The notes under the pieces were generated by a model. The model saw only the letters and a list, made by a program, of their open reading frames with translations, was not told the DNA's origin and did not search any database. A DNA stretch of 64,000 nucleotides, from assembly GCF_004770055.1 (NCBI RefSeq), contig NZ_RQEP01000005.1, positions 744,001 through 808,000 on the forward strand, given 5' to 3'. Source of the stretch: Leptospira semungkisensis. GTDB taxonomy: Bacteria > Spirochaetota > Leptospiria > Leptospirales > Leptospiraceae. A program made the translations under genes and the position numbers. Positions 1 to 9,687 of the stretch are shown here, piece after piece (the first letter of the stretch is position 1; every line of letters begins with the position of its first letter).

Positions 1-1
1 A

Positions 2-1261
2 GACGAATTAAAGAAGAAGGAAGCGGACATCATCGTATTTGGTACGATCTCCGAATCAAATTCGGGTTGGTCTTTTAAATTTGAAATCAAAGATTCAGTC
101 GACGACTCAAAGTTTGGAGATTTCGAACTTAGCTTTAAGAAGCCGGTCTCAACGGAAGAAGTGGGCAACTGGACCCAAGCAATCTTCTGGAAGGCTTCCG
201 ATAGAATTATTTCTCTCGAAACAAAGCAAACCACAGTGCCAGTCTGGGATCGCAAACCGGATCTTTCTCGAATCAAAGAGATCGTAAATTCTTCCGTAAA
301 AGGTCTTCTGAATGTTCGTGCGTCCTCTAGCGACACAGAGATCCTTTGGAAAGGAAAATCCTTGGGTTCCGCTCCTCTTCTGGATATTCCAGTTTCGGAA
401 GGTATCCAAGAGATCCAGCTCGTTCTAAAAGGCAAGAAGCCGATCACTAAGACAATTCAAGTCCGAGCAGGAAAGAAAAATTATTTATTCCATGAGTGGG
501 AAGAAGACAAAACTCTCGGCGCTGCGAAAGTGATCAGTGTGCCGAACGGATTGTCGGTTTCTATAGATGGATACAAACAAGGAGAAACTCCCTTCTACCG
601 AAGCAATCTGACTCCAGGTGCATATCAATTAGAACTTCTAAAAGAAAATGCGGACGGAGCTTATGTGTATTATGAAGGAGTCTTGGATGTAAAACCGGAC
701 AAGGTCGCAGAACTTGCTCTTCCTTATACTGGTCAAGATCTTCTCTCCGAATCTGAGTTTTGGAAACCATCTGGCGAAATTGGCTTCTCTGCTATCGGTC
801 CGAAAGGATTGGAATTCGCAAAAAAGAAAAATCTTCCGAATGGATGGAATGGCGCTTATTCTTTGCCTTTCATTCCTGAAGAAATGGATCTAGAAGGATA
901 CTTTCTTCTTCCTGTAGATCATAAAGAGGGTTCTGTTGCAGTGACCTTTCATTTCCAGGGACTCTCTCTGGGAATAGAAGCCGGTAAGGAAAAAGTCTCC
1001 ATCTTTCAATTTCCTTCCGACGGAAAAACATTAGGAACTTATAAATACAAAGACGTGGATAAGGATGTGGGCCGTCCCTTCTCCTTTAAAGCCGATCCGA
1101 AAACGAAAAAACTCTCTCTCTATCTCGGCCAAGACAAGGTCTGGGAAGGAAATCTTCCTGTAGGAGGACTCTGGACAATTTCCGTATTAACTCGAGGAGA
1201 AGAGTTCAGAGAAAAAGCTCCATTGAAAGATTTAAAGATTCTTTATAAAGGATACAAGTGA
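2..1261 (+). CDS. PEGA-domain protein, 5' end outside the window
   Basis: The reading frame is open from base 2 with no stop, so the gene begins upstream of the window and only about 419 codons are seen. The stretch near nt 523-720 reads as a PEGA-type surface repeat (AAKVISVPNGLSVSIDGYKQ, then GETPFYRSNLTPGAYQLEL), a beta-rich module usually found in envelope or periplasmic proteins. The rest shows no motif I recognise; the final 150 residues look like a beta-sandwich carbohydrate-binding-like fold (inference only). The stop TGA overlaps the ATG of the next gene, so the two are probably co-translated. An in-frame GTG at 161 could be mistaken for the start, but coding clearly continues upstream of it. 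Confidence 0.75.
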   Translation, partial: DELKKKEADIIVFGTISESNSGWSFKFEIKDSVDDSKFGDFELSFKKPVSTEEVGNWTQAIFWKASDRIISLETKQTTVPVWDRKPDLSRIKEIVNSSVKGLLNVRASSSDTEILWKGKSLGSAPLLDIPVSEGIQEIQLVLKGKKPITKTIQVRAGKKNYLFHEWEEDKTLGAAKVISVPNGLSVSIDGYKQGETPFYRSNLTPGAYQLELLKENADGAYVYYEGVLDVKPDKVAELALPYTGQDLLSESEFWKPSGEIGFSAIGPKGLEFAKKKNLPNGWNGAYSLPFIPEEMDLEGYFLLPVDHKEGSVAVTFHFQGLSLGIEAGKEKVSIFQFPSDGKTLGTYKYKDVDKDVGRPFSFKADPKTKKLSLYLGQDKVWEGNLPVGGLWTISVLTRGEEFREKAPLKDLKILYKGYK

Positions 1262-4200
1262 TGAATCGCAAGCTAATCTATCTTATCTCATTTTTATTCG
1301 TAATTCTTTTTGGGATCAACTGTGCTTCTAAGGATTTTCGCAAATCCAACGCGCAGGATGCAATCTTAGAAAAGGATATAATTTCACGCCAAAAACTGAA
1401 GCAAGCATCTAAGCTCATCAATGAAGGAAACTCTGCCTTCCAAAAGGAAAAATTCGAGTTAGCCTTATCTAAAGGAAAAGATGCGGTAAACACGTATCCA
1501 ACTGCAGAAGGATATTATTTGATCGGTTCTTCGCAATATCGTTTAGGCAAACCGGAAGAAGCGATTGGTTCTCTTAAAAAGGGAACAGAACTCGATCCTG
1601 AGAACGAGCAAATCCTCCTAACACTGGGAATTATTTATACTTCGCAGGGAGCGAACAACGAAGCGATCGATGCGTACTCTAAATTAGAAAAGCTCCCCAA
1701 GGTAGATGGATCTTCTTATACATTTAAGAAGGCTGTATTACTCAAGACGATTGGTAAATACGCAGATGCCTATTCTTCTTTAAAATCGATCCCGGAAGAT
1801 AAGTTCAAATTCAAAGCCCAGCTTTATATGCAATTAGGGGACACTGCAGTCCAGCTGAAAGAATATGAAGCCGCAGAATCTTATTTCGAAAAGGCTAGAA
1901 ATGTCGATCCTGAGCTAGCTTCTGCAAAACAATCCGCTTCTGCGACTAAGGTTGCTTCTTCATTAGAAAAAGGGAATGCTGCTTTGAAGGCAAAGAATTA
2001 CAAAGAGGCAGTTCAACATTTTACCTTTGCGACTCAATTGGATCCAAAGAATCCTTCTCCGTATGTCTTTTTAGGGAACGCTAAAATTTTATCCGGAGAC
2101 AGTGACGGAGCTATCAAAGCATTTGAAACTTCCCTTAAGCTCAAGGCGGATTATTGGGAAGGCTATTCTGGATTAGCCTCAGCTTACAGCAAGTCAGGAA
2201 ATCATCCTAAAGCGATCGCAGTTTTAGAAAAAGCGATCCCATTCTTTCCTAAAAATGCGGCGATCTACAACCAGATCGGTTTGAACCAAAAGTCTTTGGG
2301 AGAAAATGCAAAGGCAATGGTTTCCTTTACAAAGGCGAGGGAATTGGATCCGAATTATAAAGAGCCTGTTTTGAATCTAGTATATCTTCTTGCCTCCGAG
2401 AATCGATACAAGACTGCCAGAAATGAATTAGAAAAACTGAAACAAGATGACGAGATAAAAAAAGTCCAAGTCTTCTTGGATGTTTCAGAACTAATCAATG
2501 AAGGAGATTTACGTCTTCGTAAAGGAGATACTAAATCAGCCAAGGCGTCTTTTGATAAGGCAAAAGCTAAGGACAGTGATGACCCAAGCGTTTATACTGC
2601 GTACGGACGTTTGTATCAGATCTCCGGCGATTCTAAGCAATCGGAACAGAACTATTTAAAGGCTCTTACTTTGCAAAAAGGGAATCTTCTCGCTTTGCAA
2701 GGACTGATCCGTCTGTATTCCGCACAGAAAAACCAAACTAAAGTGAATCAATATACCAAAGAACTCGAGGCAGTTACCGGCAATGATCCTATTTCTGGAA
2801 TTATAATCGCAAGAACCTACGAGGACAAAAAGGAATTTGAAAAGGCGGAGAATGTTTATAAAGGCTTACTCAAAAAGTATCCTGATAACGAGTCCGTACA
2901 TTTCAGATTGGCTTATCTCTACTATAAGATCGCGTTAGAAGAGAATGAAAAGGCAAATTATGATTCTGCTACTTCCTGGTTGGCCAAAGCAGAAAAACTA
3001 ACAAAGGATCTACCAGAAATAGCGGAAGCTAGACAAACCATCGAGCAAAACCGAAAGTTTGCAGAGGTGGTCCCTACGATCCAGAAGGCAAACAGGTTCT
3101 TTGATTCAAAGGCGTATGAAAAGGCTCTTCCGCTATATCAATCCGCGTATGATAAAACGAAAAAGCTGACCTTATACATTAAGATGGCTGAATGTTATCT
3201 CGCTATGGGAATGGAGGAGAAGGGAATCCATTTATTGGAAAACTCTCCTGATGCTTCCAAAAATCTAGCGGCTCAGGAAGCGATCAATGCGTTCCTCTTA
3301 AGAAAGGGTGAGATAGAGAATGCAGAGAAGGGCTTCCATAAGATCCTAGAAAAGAAGCCTGATTCGTATTATAGTCATTATCAGTTGGGAATTATCTCTC
3401 TTCAGAAGAAAAACTATGACTCTGCAATCGAATCCTTTAATCGCTCATGGCTATTGAATTCCGAGTTCACTGCCTCCAGAATAGGAAAAGGAATCGCATT
3501 CTATAACCAAGGCAAGGGCAAAGAAGCAAAAGAAGAATTTGAAAGTGCAATGAAGGCGGATACGGAAAATGAGCTGGCTCCGTATAATATCGGAATTGTG
3601 CTCTTTAACGATAATCTTTTGGATCAGTCTGTAAACATATTCAAGGACATCATTAAAAAGAATCCTGACTTCCCGGATGCGTACTTTCAACTTTCTTATA
3701 TTTACTTTAAGAAAGGAGACTTGGAAGCAGCGGATGCGGAGATCGTGAAAGCGATCGATTTAGAAAGGGATGAAAAGTTCTTACACGCAAGGATCCGTAT
3801 TTTATCCGAGCTTAGACTTAAGAACCCGAGCAACCCTGATTACAAACGTCTGTCTTTAGAATTAGGAAGAGAGCTTGCGGAGAAGTATCCGAATTCTCCT
3901 TATTCCAGCACTGCTGAGAAGCTGGTTCTTTCCGATTCAGATACTCCGGTTATCGTACAACCTTTCCCGAACAGAGGATCTCTAGTAGGAGTTCCAGTTA
4001 TCGTAAACGATTTGCTTCTGATGAATTATGGATCTTCTATCGAAGCGTTGGACAAGAATAGAGCCATTCGACTTTGGAGGATCACTAGCGGGAAGCCTTT
4101 CAAAAATGTCTTAGCAGATCGTAGAGTTTATGCATTTACAGATAAGACTCTAGAGGTACGAGATCAAAACTCAGGATCCGTTTTCAACACGATCAATCTA

Positions 4201-4833
4201 ACAGGAACATTTAAGAAAGCTGCAGTTGCAGGAGATCGTATCTTGGTAGAAACAGAATCGGCTGGCAAAAGAACTTTGACTAGCTATTCGGATGCTTTCG
4301 AAGAAAGTAAATCTTTCTCCTTGGATTCAAAGACTTGGTCCGCTTCTAAGAAAGGTCAGATCTTCTTGGTATCTTCCGGACAGAAGGAAGATAAGATCTT
4401 ATATACCGATTCTAAGTTCTCAAGAGATCCAGAGCAAGCTTGGACCGGCAAAACCGATCCGAAATTACTAGGGGGAACTGACGAAGGTGCTTTCTATAGA
4501 ACTGATAAGGAGATCCTTTACGTTTCCGCAAATGGTAAAGTCACCAAGTCGGATCTTAAGGATAGGTCTGCATCTCTCTTTAGTGTTCGAGGAAACTCTC
4601 TTTGGTTTACCGGAAGTGATAAAGTCTATAGGATCGACGCAGGTTCTTCTTCGGTTGCGGAACTCAAGATCGAAGATAAATCTGTAGAAGGTCTTTTGCC
4701 TGGTAAGAAGAAGGATGTGATAGTATTATATAAAGATAATACTGCAGTTAGGTATGGAGAAAAGGGAGAAGTAGTCTGGACCTATAAACTGGCCCAGGAT
4801 AACGACAACGTTTACTCCCTACTCTATCATTGA
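1261..4833 (+). CDS. TPR-repeat lipoprotein with C-terminal propeller-like domain
   Basis: A protein of about 1190 residues. It begins with a hydrophobic signal sequence ending in FGINC, so Cys21 is a plausible lipidation site under the relaxed spirochaetal lipobox. Residues of about 35-870 are repeated TPR helices (for example PEEAIGSLKKGTELDPEN and SDGAIKAFETSLKLKADY). The last 300 residues switch to beta-rich sequence (LLLMNYGSSIEALDKNRAIR, then LWRI) resembling a PQQ/WD-type propeller. The likely role is an envelope scaffold that assembles protein complexes; the client is unknown. I chose the ATG at 1261, which overlaps the upstream stop; a GTG lies one codon earlier. The gene is convergent with trmB, with 11 bases between them. 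Confidence 0.85.
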   Translation: MNRKLIYLISFLFVILFGINCASKDFRKSNAQDAILEKDIISRQKLKQASKLINEGNSAFQKEKFELALSKGKDAVNTYPTAEGYYLIGSSQYRLGKPEEAIGSLKKGTELDPENEQILLTLGIIYTSQGANNEAIDAYSKLEKLPKVDGSSYTFKKAVLLKTIGKYADAYSSLKSIPEDKFKFKAQLYMQLGDTAVQLKEYEAAESYFEKARNVDPELASAKQSASATKVASSLEKGNAALKAKNYKEAVQHFTFATQLDPKNPSPYVFLGNAKILSGDSDGAIKAFETSLKLKADYWEGYSGLASAYSKSGNHPKAIAVLEKAIPFFPKNAAIYNQIGLNQKSLGENAKAMVSFTKARELDPNYKEPVLNLVYLLASENRYKTARNELEKLKQDDEIKKVQVFLDVSELINEGDLRLRKGDTKSAKASFDKAKAKDSDDPSVYTAYGRLYQISGDSKQSEQNYLKALTLQKGNLLALQGLIRLYSAQKNQTKVNQYTKELEAVTGNDPISGIIIARTYEDKKEFEKAENVYKGLLKKYPDNESVHFRLAYLYYKIALEENEKANYDSATSWLAKAEKLTKDLPEIAEARQTIEQNRKFAEVVPTIQKANRFFDSKAYEKALPLYQSAYDKTKKLTLYIKMAECYLAMGMEEKGIHLLENSPDASKNLAAQEAINAFLLRKGEIENAEKGFHKILEKKPDSYYSHYQLGIISLQKKNYDSAIESFNRSWLLNSEFTASRIGKGIAFYNQGKGKEAKEEFESAMKADTENELAPYNIGIVLFNDNLLDQSVNIFKDIIKKNPDFPDAYFQLSYIYFKKGDLEAADAEIVKAIDLERDEKFLHARIRILSELRLKNPSNPDYKRLSLELGRELAEKYPNSPYSSTAEKLVLSDSDTPVIVQPFPNRGSLVGVPVIVNDLLLMNYGSSIEALDKNRAIRLWRITSGKPFKNVLADRRVYAFTDKTLEVRDQNSGSVFNTINLTGTFKKAAVAGDRILVETESAGKRTLTSYSDAFEESKSFSLDSKTWSASKKGQIFLVSSGQKEDKILYTDSKFSRDPEQAWTGKTDPKLLGGTDEGAFYRTDKEILYVSANGKVTKSDLKDRSASLFSVRGNSLWFTGSDKVYRIDAGSSSVAELKIEDKSVEGLLPGKKKDVIVLYKDNTAVRYGEKGEVVWTYKLAQDNDNVYSLLYH

Positions 4834-4844
4834 TAGAACAAGGA

Positions 4845-5492
4845 TCAGATCTTGGTCCGATCTAAATAATAAATGCGGGAGCCTGCCTCCCGCTTCTCTT
4901 CTTCGAAATACGAGATCGGAAAACCTTCTCTGGTTAAAGAGAATTCATGATCTTCTTGCTTAAATCTAGAATCATCTCTAAAAAATCGAATTCCTCTGCG
5001 AGCATACGGGCCATAATCCGTTGCAAAATGGAATTTTCCTCCTTGTCGGAGAAGGAAATGGACTGTATCTAAGAATCTTGGATTGAGGGTTCTATGCTTA
5101 TGGTGTCTTCGCTTTGGCCAAGGATCCGGAAAGTTGAGAAGTATCTCATCAAAGATTCCCTCTTCAAAGATTTCTTCTAAAAACCAATTAAAATTGACGG
5201 AAAGAAGTCTAACGTTCTCGATTCCTTGCTGAGAAAGATCTCGGAAAGTCTTGCGAATACGATCCGCCTTCTTCTCCATGAGAATATATCCCGTGTTTGG
5301 GTTAGCCTTGGCAAGGGCTACAGCAACTTCTCCCCAACCTGAGCCTAGCTCTAGGTAATATGTCCCGAATTCCTTTGGAAATAAATCGCTTTTTTTTAAT
5401 TTACTTCCGGACTTGATCTTTAAGAAATATTCCGAGGTAAAGGGCAATCTCGTTGCGATTTTCCATTGTTTTTCCCGAAAATCAGATGTCAT
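4845..5492 (-). CDS. trmB: tRNA (guanine-N7-)-methyltransferase
   Basis: TrmB uses S-adenosylmethionine to make m7G at position 46 of tRNA variable loops. The 215-residue length suits the family. The SAM-binding loop is ELGSGWGE at residues 48-55. The family signature FPDPWPKRRHHKHR is at 121-134, and C-terminal FATDYGPYA completes the Rossmann methyltransferase. The ATG at 5492 has GAGGAG just upstream, with a short spacer. It stands alone on this strand, convergent with the TPR lipoprotein and divergent from the metallo-beta-lactamase-fold gene. It is a housekeeping enzyme and nothing looks unusual. Confidence 0.95.
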   Translation of the reverse strand: MTSDFREKQWKIATRLPFTSEYFLKIKSGSKLKKSDLFPKEFGTYYLELGSGWGEVAVALAKANPNTGYILMEKKADRIRKTFRDLSQQGIENVRLLSVNFNWFLEEIFEEGIFDEILLNFPDPWPKRRHHKHRTLNPRFLDTVHFLLRQGGKFHFATDYGPYARRGIRFFRDDSRFKQEDHEFSLTREGFPISYFEEEKREAGSRIYYLDRTKI

Positions 5493-5543
5493 CGCTCCTC
5501 GCCTTTGAAAATACCAAATCTCTAAGTTGTCTAATTTAATACA

Positions 5544-6482
5544 GTGAAAATAAAATTATACGGAGTGAGAGGATCTCTCCCTACTCCGCTTTCCGGTTCT
5601 GAATACAGAGAAAAACTAGAGAAGATCCTGGAAACTGCACATCTGGACTTCAAGACCAAGAACGGTTCCTTCTCGGTGCGGCATTTCTTACAAACTCTGG
5701 ATCCTAGTCTTCTACGTCCTGTCGGTGGAAATACCACTTGTGTTTATGTGGAATCACAAAAAGGAGAAAAGCTGATCATCGATTGCGGTTCCGGTATGAG
5801 GGAACTCGGAAACGATCTGCTTAAAGAAGGGATCGCTCAGGGTGGCAAGATTAAGATCCTAGTCACTCATACTCATTGGGATCATATACAGGGCTGGCCA
5901 TTCTTCAAGCCAGGCTATATTCCTTCCGTTGAGATAGATTTCTATTCCACAATTGATAATTTAAAGGAAAGGTTCGATCGCCAACAGAATCCGGAGAACT
6001 TTCCGATTACCTTGGATGAAATGATGTCCAAGAAGACTTTTAATCTGTTAAAAAGACAGAAAACGGTTCAACTCGGAGATTTCAAAGTAACTCCTTTCTT
6101 GCTCAAGCATCCTGGAAATTGTACAGGTTATCATATAGAAGAGAATGGTAAGAGTTTCTTATTCTGCACGGATGTGGAAGTGAGGGACGAGGATCTAGAG
6201 GAATTCAATTACCTTAGGCAAAATTTCGGCAAACCGGATATGCTTATCATAGACGCTCAATATAGTTCAGAAGAAGCAGATCGAAAGATCGGATGGGGTC
6301 ATACTTCGGGTAAGATGGCTGTGAAATGCGGAGAGATCTTAGGTGTGCATAAACTGGTTTTAACTCATCATGAGCCGGATCATCCCGATGAAGAAATCAT
6401 ACGAATGTTCAATGAAGAAAAGAAATCTGCTGACTTAGAAGAGATCCTTCTTGCAAGAGAGTCGGATACATTCGTTCTATAA
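5544..6482 (+). CDS. Metallo-beta-lactamase-fold hydrolase
   Basis: A 312-residue protein opening with GVRGSLPTP, a hallmark of a subgroup of MBL-fold hydrolases that often sit beside signalling domains. The metal ligands are visible: HTHWDH at residues 109-114 (HxHxDH), a later HPGNCTGYH, a D in FCTDVE and LTHHEPDH near residue 275. A dinuclear zinc or iron centre is therefore expected. The substrate cannot be read from the sequence; relatives act on phosphodiesters or cyclic nucleotides. The start is a GTG at 5544, since the conserved [11 protein letters not shown] begins there. It is divergent from trmB with a 51-base gap. Confidence 0.85.
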   Translation: MKIKLYGVRGSLPTPLSGSEYREKLEKILETAHLDFKTKNGSFSVRHFLQTLDPSLLRPVGGNTTCVYVESQKGEKLIIDCGSGMRELGNDLLKEGIAQGGKIKILVTHTHWDHIQGWPFFKPGYIPSVEIDFYSTIDNLKERFDRQQNPENFPITLDEMMSKKTFNLLKRQKTVQLGDFKVTPFLLKHPGNCTGYHIEENGKSFLFCTDVEVRDEDLEEFNYLRQNFGKPDMLIIDAQYSSEEADRKIGWGHTSGKMAVKCGEILGVHKLVLTHHEPDHPDEEIIRMFNEEKKSADLEEILLARESDTFVL

Positions 6483-6594
6483 TCCGATCGAGTTAAAGAT
6501 CTTAGTACTCAAGAAGTAGTTTATAACTGTTCCAATGTCTTTCTAAAAGTTTTCTTATAAAAATAAGAAATCTCCTTTTAAATTTTCTACATCG

Positions 6595-6975
6595 ATGTAT
6601 TCTTTCTCGGCCATGCAAAGACTAGAGATCGGGACAGAACCTTCTTCCCATAAGGAAGGGCCCGGTTTTTTCGCGGATAAAAGATTTTATATAAGGTTCC
6701 GAAAAGACAATCGGGTTCGACTATTTGATAAGGGGCAGTGGAGCGAAGGTACACTATTAGATATTTCGATGATGGGAGCTTCCATTCATTCAGACCAAGA
6801 GTGGGAGGCAGGTTCCAAGATAACCATTATGTCGCCAATGTTCACTTGTGAGATAGAAGGCGAGATAATACGTAGATCAAGATCGGCAAACGGTTATAGA
6901 TACGCTTTAGTATTTCATGATCTATGTGAAGATAGTATACTCGAGATCCTGAACAAGATAGCATACTGTAGTTAA
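6595..6975 (+). CDS. PilZ-domain protein, putative c-di-GMP receptor
   Basis: A 126-residue protein that is essentially one PilZ domain. Both c-di-GMP contact motifs are present: RKDNR at residues 36-40 (RxxxR) and DISMMG at 56-61 ((D/N)xSxxG). The remainder (IEGEIIRRSRSANGYRYALV) is the rest of the beta-barrel. It probably binds c-di-GMP and passes the signal to a partner, because there is no output domain. Starts at 6595 and 6613 are both possible; neither has a clear Shine-Dalgarno sequence. It shares this window with two degenerate HD-GYP proteins, but no operon links them. Confidence 0.85.
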   Translation: MYSFSAMQRLEIGTEPSSHKEGPGFFADKRFYIRFRKDNRVRLFDKGQWSEGTLLDISMMGASIHSDQEWEAGSKITIMSPMFTCEIEGEIIRRSRSANGYRYALVFHDLCEDSILEILNKIAYCS

Positions 6976-7052
6976 CGCTTTTTTTATATGGGCTTGGAAT
7001 TTTTTTTCAAAGCTCTAAACTCAAAGGCCCCCAGGCCGACATTTATAATAGG

Positions 7053-7748
7053 ATGAACCTGGGAGCAATACAATCTTCCATGATAGAAAGACCGAGAGAT
7101 ACATCGGTTCAGTATATCGGACATGGGCAGCTAGAAAGCTCGCCTCAGTCTACGTCTATCCTACACGTTATTTCCCATGAATTAGGTCACGTTGCCGAAT
7201 TTAGGAACGAGGCAATTCGTGATAACGCAGAGCTTAGGTCCTTAGAAGTTTCTATCCACTACGAGATGAGAGACGGAAAGTTAGTAGCCGTTGCAGGCGA
7301 GACCAAGGCTACTACAGTTAAGAAAGCCGAGAAAGAATCCTCCAAGGGTTGGGAATTAGCTGAGCAAAGCCAATCTTCCGATAAGAAAGCCGAATCTTCT
7401 AAAGATAAGGAAGCTGACAATCGTTCCAGTTTGATCACTGACAAAGAGTGGGAACTTATGTCCGAACTCAGAGATATTGATCTGGAATTGAATCGTTTGG
7501 ATAAAGGACAGGCAACGAACCAAGATCCTGAGAAGAAGAATGAAGACGATGCTCGCCGTCACATGGAGCTCGTTGAGAGAAAAAGAAAATTAGAGATGGC
7601 TCTCAGTCAGGAGAAATTGAAAGCTCTTCTGGAAGAAACTCTAAAGACAATCCAGGAACTGAACGAAAAGCAGATCCAATTTGCTGGAAAAGTATATTAC
7701 GGGGATGCGATCAACGCTGCCGGTAATTTGATAGAAGCACAAGCCTAA
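7053..7748 (+). CDS. SprA-related putative metalloprotease
   Basis: A 231-residue protein with no signal peptide. Residues 36-54 ([19 protein letters not shown]) carry an HExxH zinc-protease signature at 42-46. The following part, [16 protein letters not shown], resembles the conserved segment after the HExxH in the SprA-related/CJM1_0395 family; this link is from memory of the family, not a search. The middle is low-complexity and rich in Lys, Ser and Glu, and residues of about 135-215 form a charged coiled coil. Whether it cuts anything is unknown. It is convergent with engB and their stop codons overlap. Confidence 0.65.
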   Translation: MNLGAIQSSMIERPRDTSVQYIGHGQLESSPQSTSILHVISHELGHVAEFRNEAIRDNAELRSLEVSIHYEMRDGKLVAVAGETKATTVKKAEKESSKGWELAEQSQSSDKKAESSKDKEADNRSSLITDKEWELMSELRDIDLELNRLDKGQATNQDPEKKNEDDARRHMELVERKRKLEMALSQEKLKALLEETLKTIQELNEKQIQFAGKVYYGDAINAAGNLIEAQA

Positions 7749-8419
7749 GCTTGCTCGTGAACCTCATCGGGCATTCCGTCCTCTTCGATCGGAGGAATAA
7801 TCAGATTCTTCATCATGTTTTCAATGATCTTTCTAAGTTCAGGTAATCCTTTTCCGTACTTAGGGGAGACTAAAACGATTTCTAACATCGGGTAGAGTCC
7901 CTGAATGTTCTTCATCTTCTTTCTTAGTTTGGAAAGTTCTGATTGATTCAGCTTGTCGATCTTAGTTCGAATGAGTACAGGTTTAGTACCTTTCTCGAAG
8001 CAAGTCCCGATCAACTCGAGCTCTTCGTCAGGAAGTTCTCTTTGCGCATCGGATAATAGAAAAAGGCATTTTAGATCTTTAGCAGAGTTCAAATAATTCA
8101 TCAATAGATTCATCATTTGCTCATGATCTTTATGGGAATTTGCGGAATATCCGAATCCAGGAGTATCTACTAGGAACAAAGACTTTGAGACTAAGAAGAA
8201 GTTAAGTAACTTAGTCTTTCCTGGCTGGGCAGAAACTTTTGCGAGGGACTTTCTCTCTACGATTGCGTTTAATAATCTGGATTTACCGGAGTTAGAACGG
8301 CCGGCGAACGCAATATGAGGAATCCCTTTGACGGGAACCTTAGAAGCGTCGGCATAAGAGGAATAAAACCTAACTTCTCTAAAGAATGGGTCCGGCTTTA
8401 GTTCTTGGACTTCTTCCAT
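7745..8419 (-). CDS. engB: Ribosome-biogenesis GTP-binding protein EngB (YihA/YsxC)
   Basis: A 224-residue TrmE-Era-EngA-EngB family GTPase needed for late assembly of the 50S subunit. The P-loop GRSNSGKS is at residues 40-47, the G3 motif DTPG at 85-88 and G4 TKID at 152-155. The threonine of G2 sits in [10 protein letters not shown], as is normal for EngB. The ATG at 8419 is preceded by a GAAGG-like site. It lies 12 bases downstream of the tilS reading frame on the same strand, so tilS-engB may be one transcript. Confidence 0.95.
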   Translation of the reverse strand: MEEVQELKPDPFFREVRFYSSYADASKVPVKGIPHIAFAGRSNSGKSRLLNAIVERKSLAKVSAQPGKTKLLNFFLVSKSLFLVDTPGFGYSANSHKDHEQMMNLLMNYLNSAKDLKCLFLLSDAQRELPDEELELIGTCFEKGTKPVLIRTKIDKLNQSELSKLRKKMKNIQGLYPMLEIVLVSPKYGKGLPELRKIIENMMKNLIIPPIEEDGMPDEVHEQA

Positions 8420-8431
8420 ATACCTTCAATC

Positions 8432-9687
8432 TCAGTGATCTTGTTGGAAATCATCCGATCGGATATCATCCAAACAGGAGTCCCACATACGTAGACAAAC
8501 CAATACAGTTTTCCCTTCCCGTTTTAGAATGGGTAGCATTTTTCTGACCGGAAGAGGAATCTCTTTCTCTCTCAGAATTTCGGAAACATCCCGGTGAATT
8601 CCTCCAAGCAAAATTCTCTCTCCGTCTCCATCTTCTGACGGGAGACAATCTTTTGGAATTCTTTTGGTTTTTCCGTTCCATCGTAAAAAAGATTTTTCCG
8701 CATCAAACTGGAAGTTACTCAAATAATTCGCTTTCTTGGGAAGTATATATAGATCTGACGAAACACTTTTCCAAAACCAAGCTTCTCTATTTTCCAAAGA
8801 GAAGGAAACCTTAGAGTCCAGTTTGTTTAATAGATCGTTTAAAAACGCAGAGTTTAAAGGATGTAGCTCCAAGCTTTTGAGATGTAAGTCCAGGATTTGT
8901 TTACAGACAGTAACGGATTCTTTTTCTAGAATACGTCGGGATACGATCTGCAATTCAGGCGCTTCTTCCTTTCCATCTTTCGCTAAAAGTCTGGGTGCTT
9001 CTAAATCATGGAAGTTTCTGTATACCTTTTCTGGATCGATCCCTTCTCTTAACAAAATAGGAAGAACTTCGGAGCGGATCCTGTTTCGTAAATATTTGTC
9101 GGAAGCATTGGATTCATCTTCGAAGATCGGCCAGTCGGATAATTGTAAAGCGACCTTGCGATCTTCTTCAGAAAATAATAGGAGAGGACGCAATCGATTG
9201 TTCTCAAAGATTCCTAGGGTTTTGAGTGAATTCCACCCTCCTCCCCGGATTAGTTGAACGATAAGGGTTTCTATATAATCTTCGGAATGATGTCCGGTTG
9301 CTATATAAGCATCGAACTTTCGAACTAGCTTTTCTAGATCATGAAAGCGTAATATTCTTCCGGATTCTTCTAAGCCAAATTTAGTTCGTTGAGAGAATTT
9401 CGGGACGTTTTTTTTTTAAAGACCAATAAAATGTCGAGAGACTTCGCAAATTTTTTGATCTCTGATTCTTGCTCCTGATTCATTCGAATAGAATGGTCCA
9501 GATGATAAAGAACAGGTGGTTTTAAGATAAGTTCTTTTTCTAACAGCCAAAGATAGAAATGAAGTAGCAGAGAGGAGTCTTTTCCTCCGGAATACGCTAG
9601 GACTGCGGTTTTTTCCCTCATCAAGGAATGATAAACTCCGAGCCTTTCCCAGGCAGTTTGGAAAATGTTTTGGATTGGTTCTTTCAT
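8432..9687 (-). pseudogene. tilS: tRNA(Ile)-lysidine synthase, split by a frameshift in an A-run
   Basis: TilS converts the wobble C of the AUA-reading tRNA-Ile to lysidine and is normally essential. The first frame (from ATG 9687) has the PP-loop SGGKDS at residues 33-38 and runs to DILLVFKKK, then ends at a stop at 9370-9372. The homologous continuation lies in another frame: NVPKFSQRTKFGLEESGRIL, then IATGHHSEDYIETLIVQLIR, a TilS hallmark, on to the C-terminal domain ending at 8432. The frames meet at ten consecutive A on the coding strand (9408-9417). One extra A would restore a single protein of about 418 residues. The cause could be a sequencing error, a real mutation or transcriptional slippage. 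It overlaps the upstream SpoIIE gene by four bases. Confidence 0.85.
9408..9417 (-). repeat. A10 homopolymer at the tilS frame junction
   Basis: There are ten T on the + strand (ten A in the tilS mRNA), preceded by TTT and followed by CG. The coding frame of the 5' part of tilS ends shortly after it and the 3' part resumes in a different frame exactly here. Runs of this length are prone to polymerase slippage and to miscalling. Confidence 0.9.

Noticed and set aside
8736..9257. A 173-codon forward frame opposite tilS
   Set aside because: It is the reverse-strand shadow of the conserved TilS C-terminal coding sequence and has no motif of its own.
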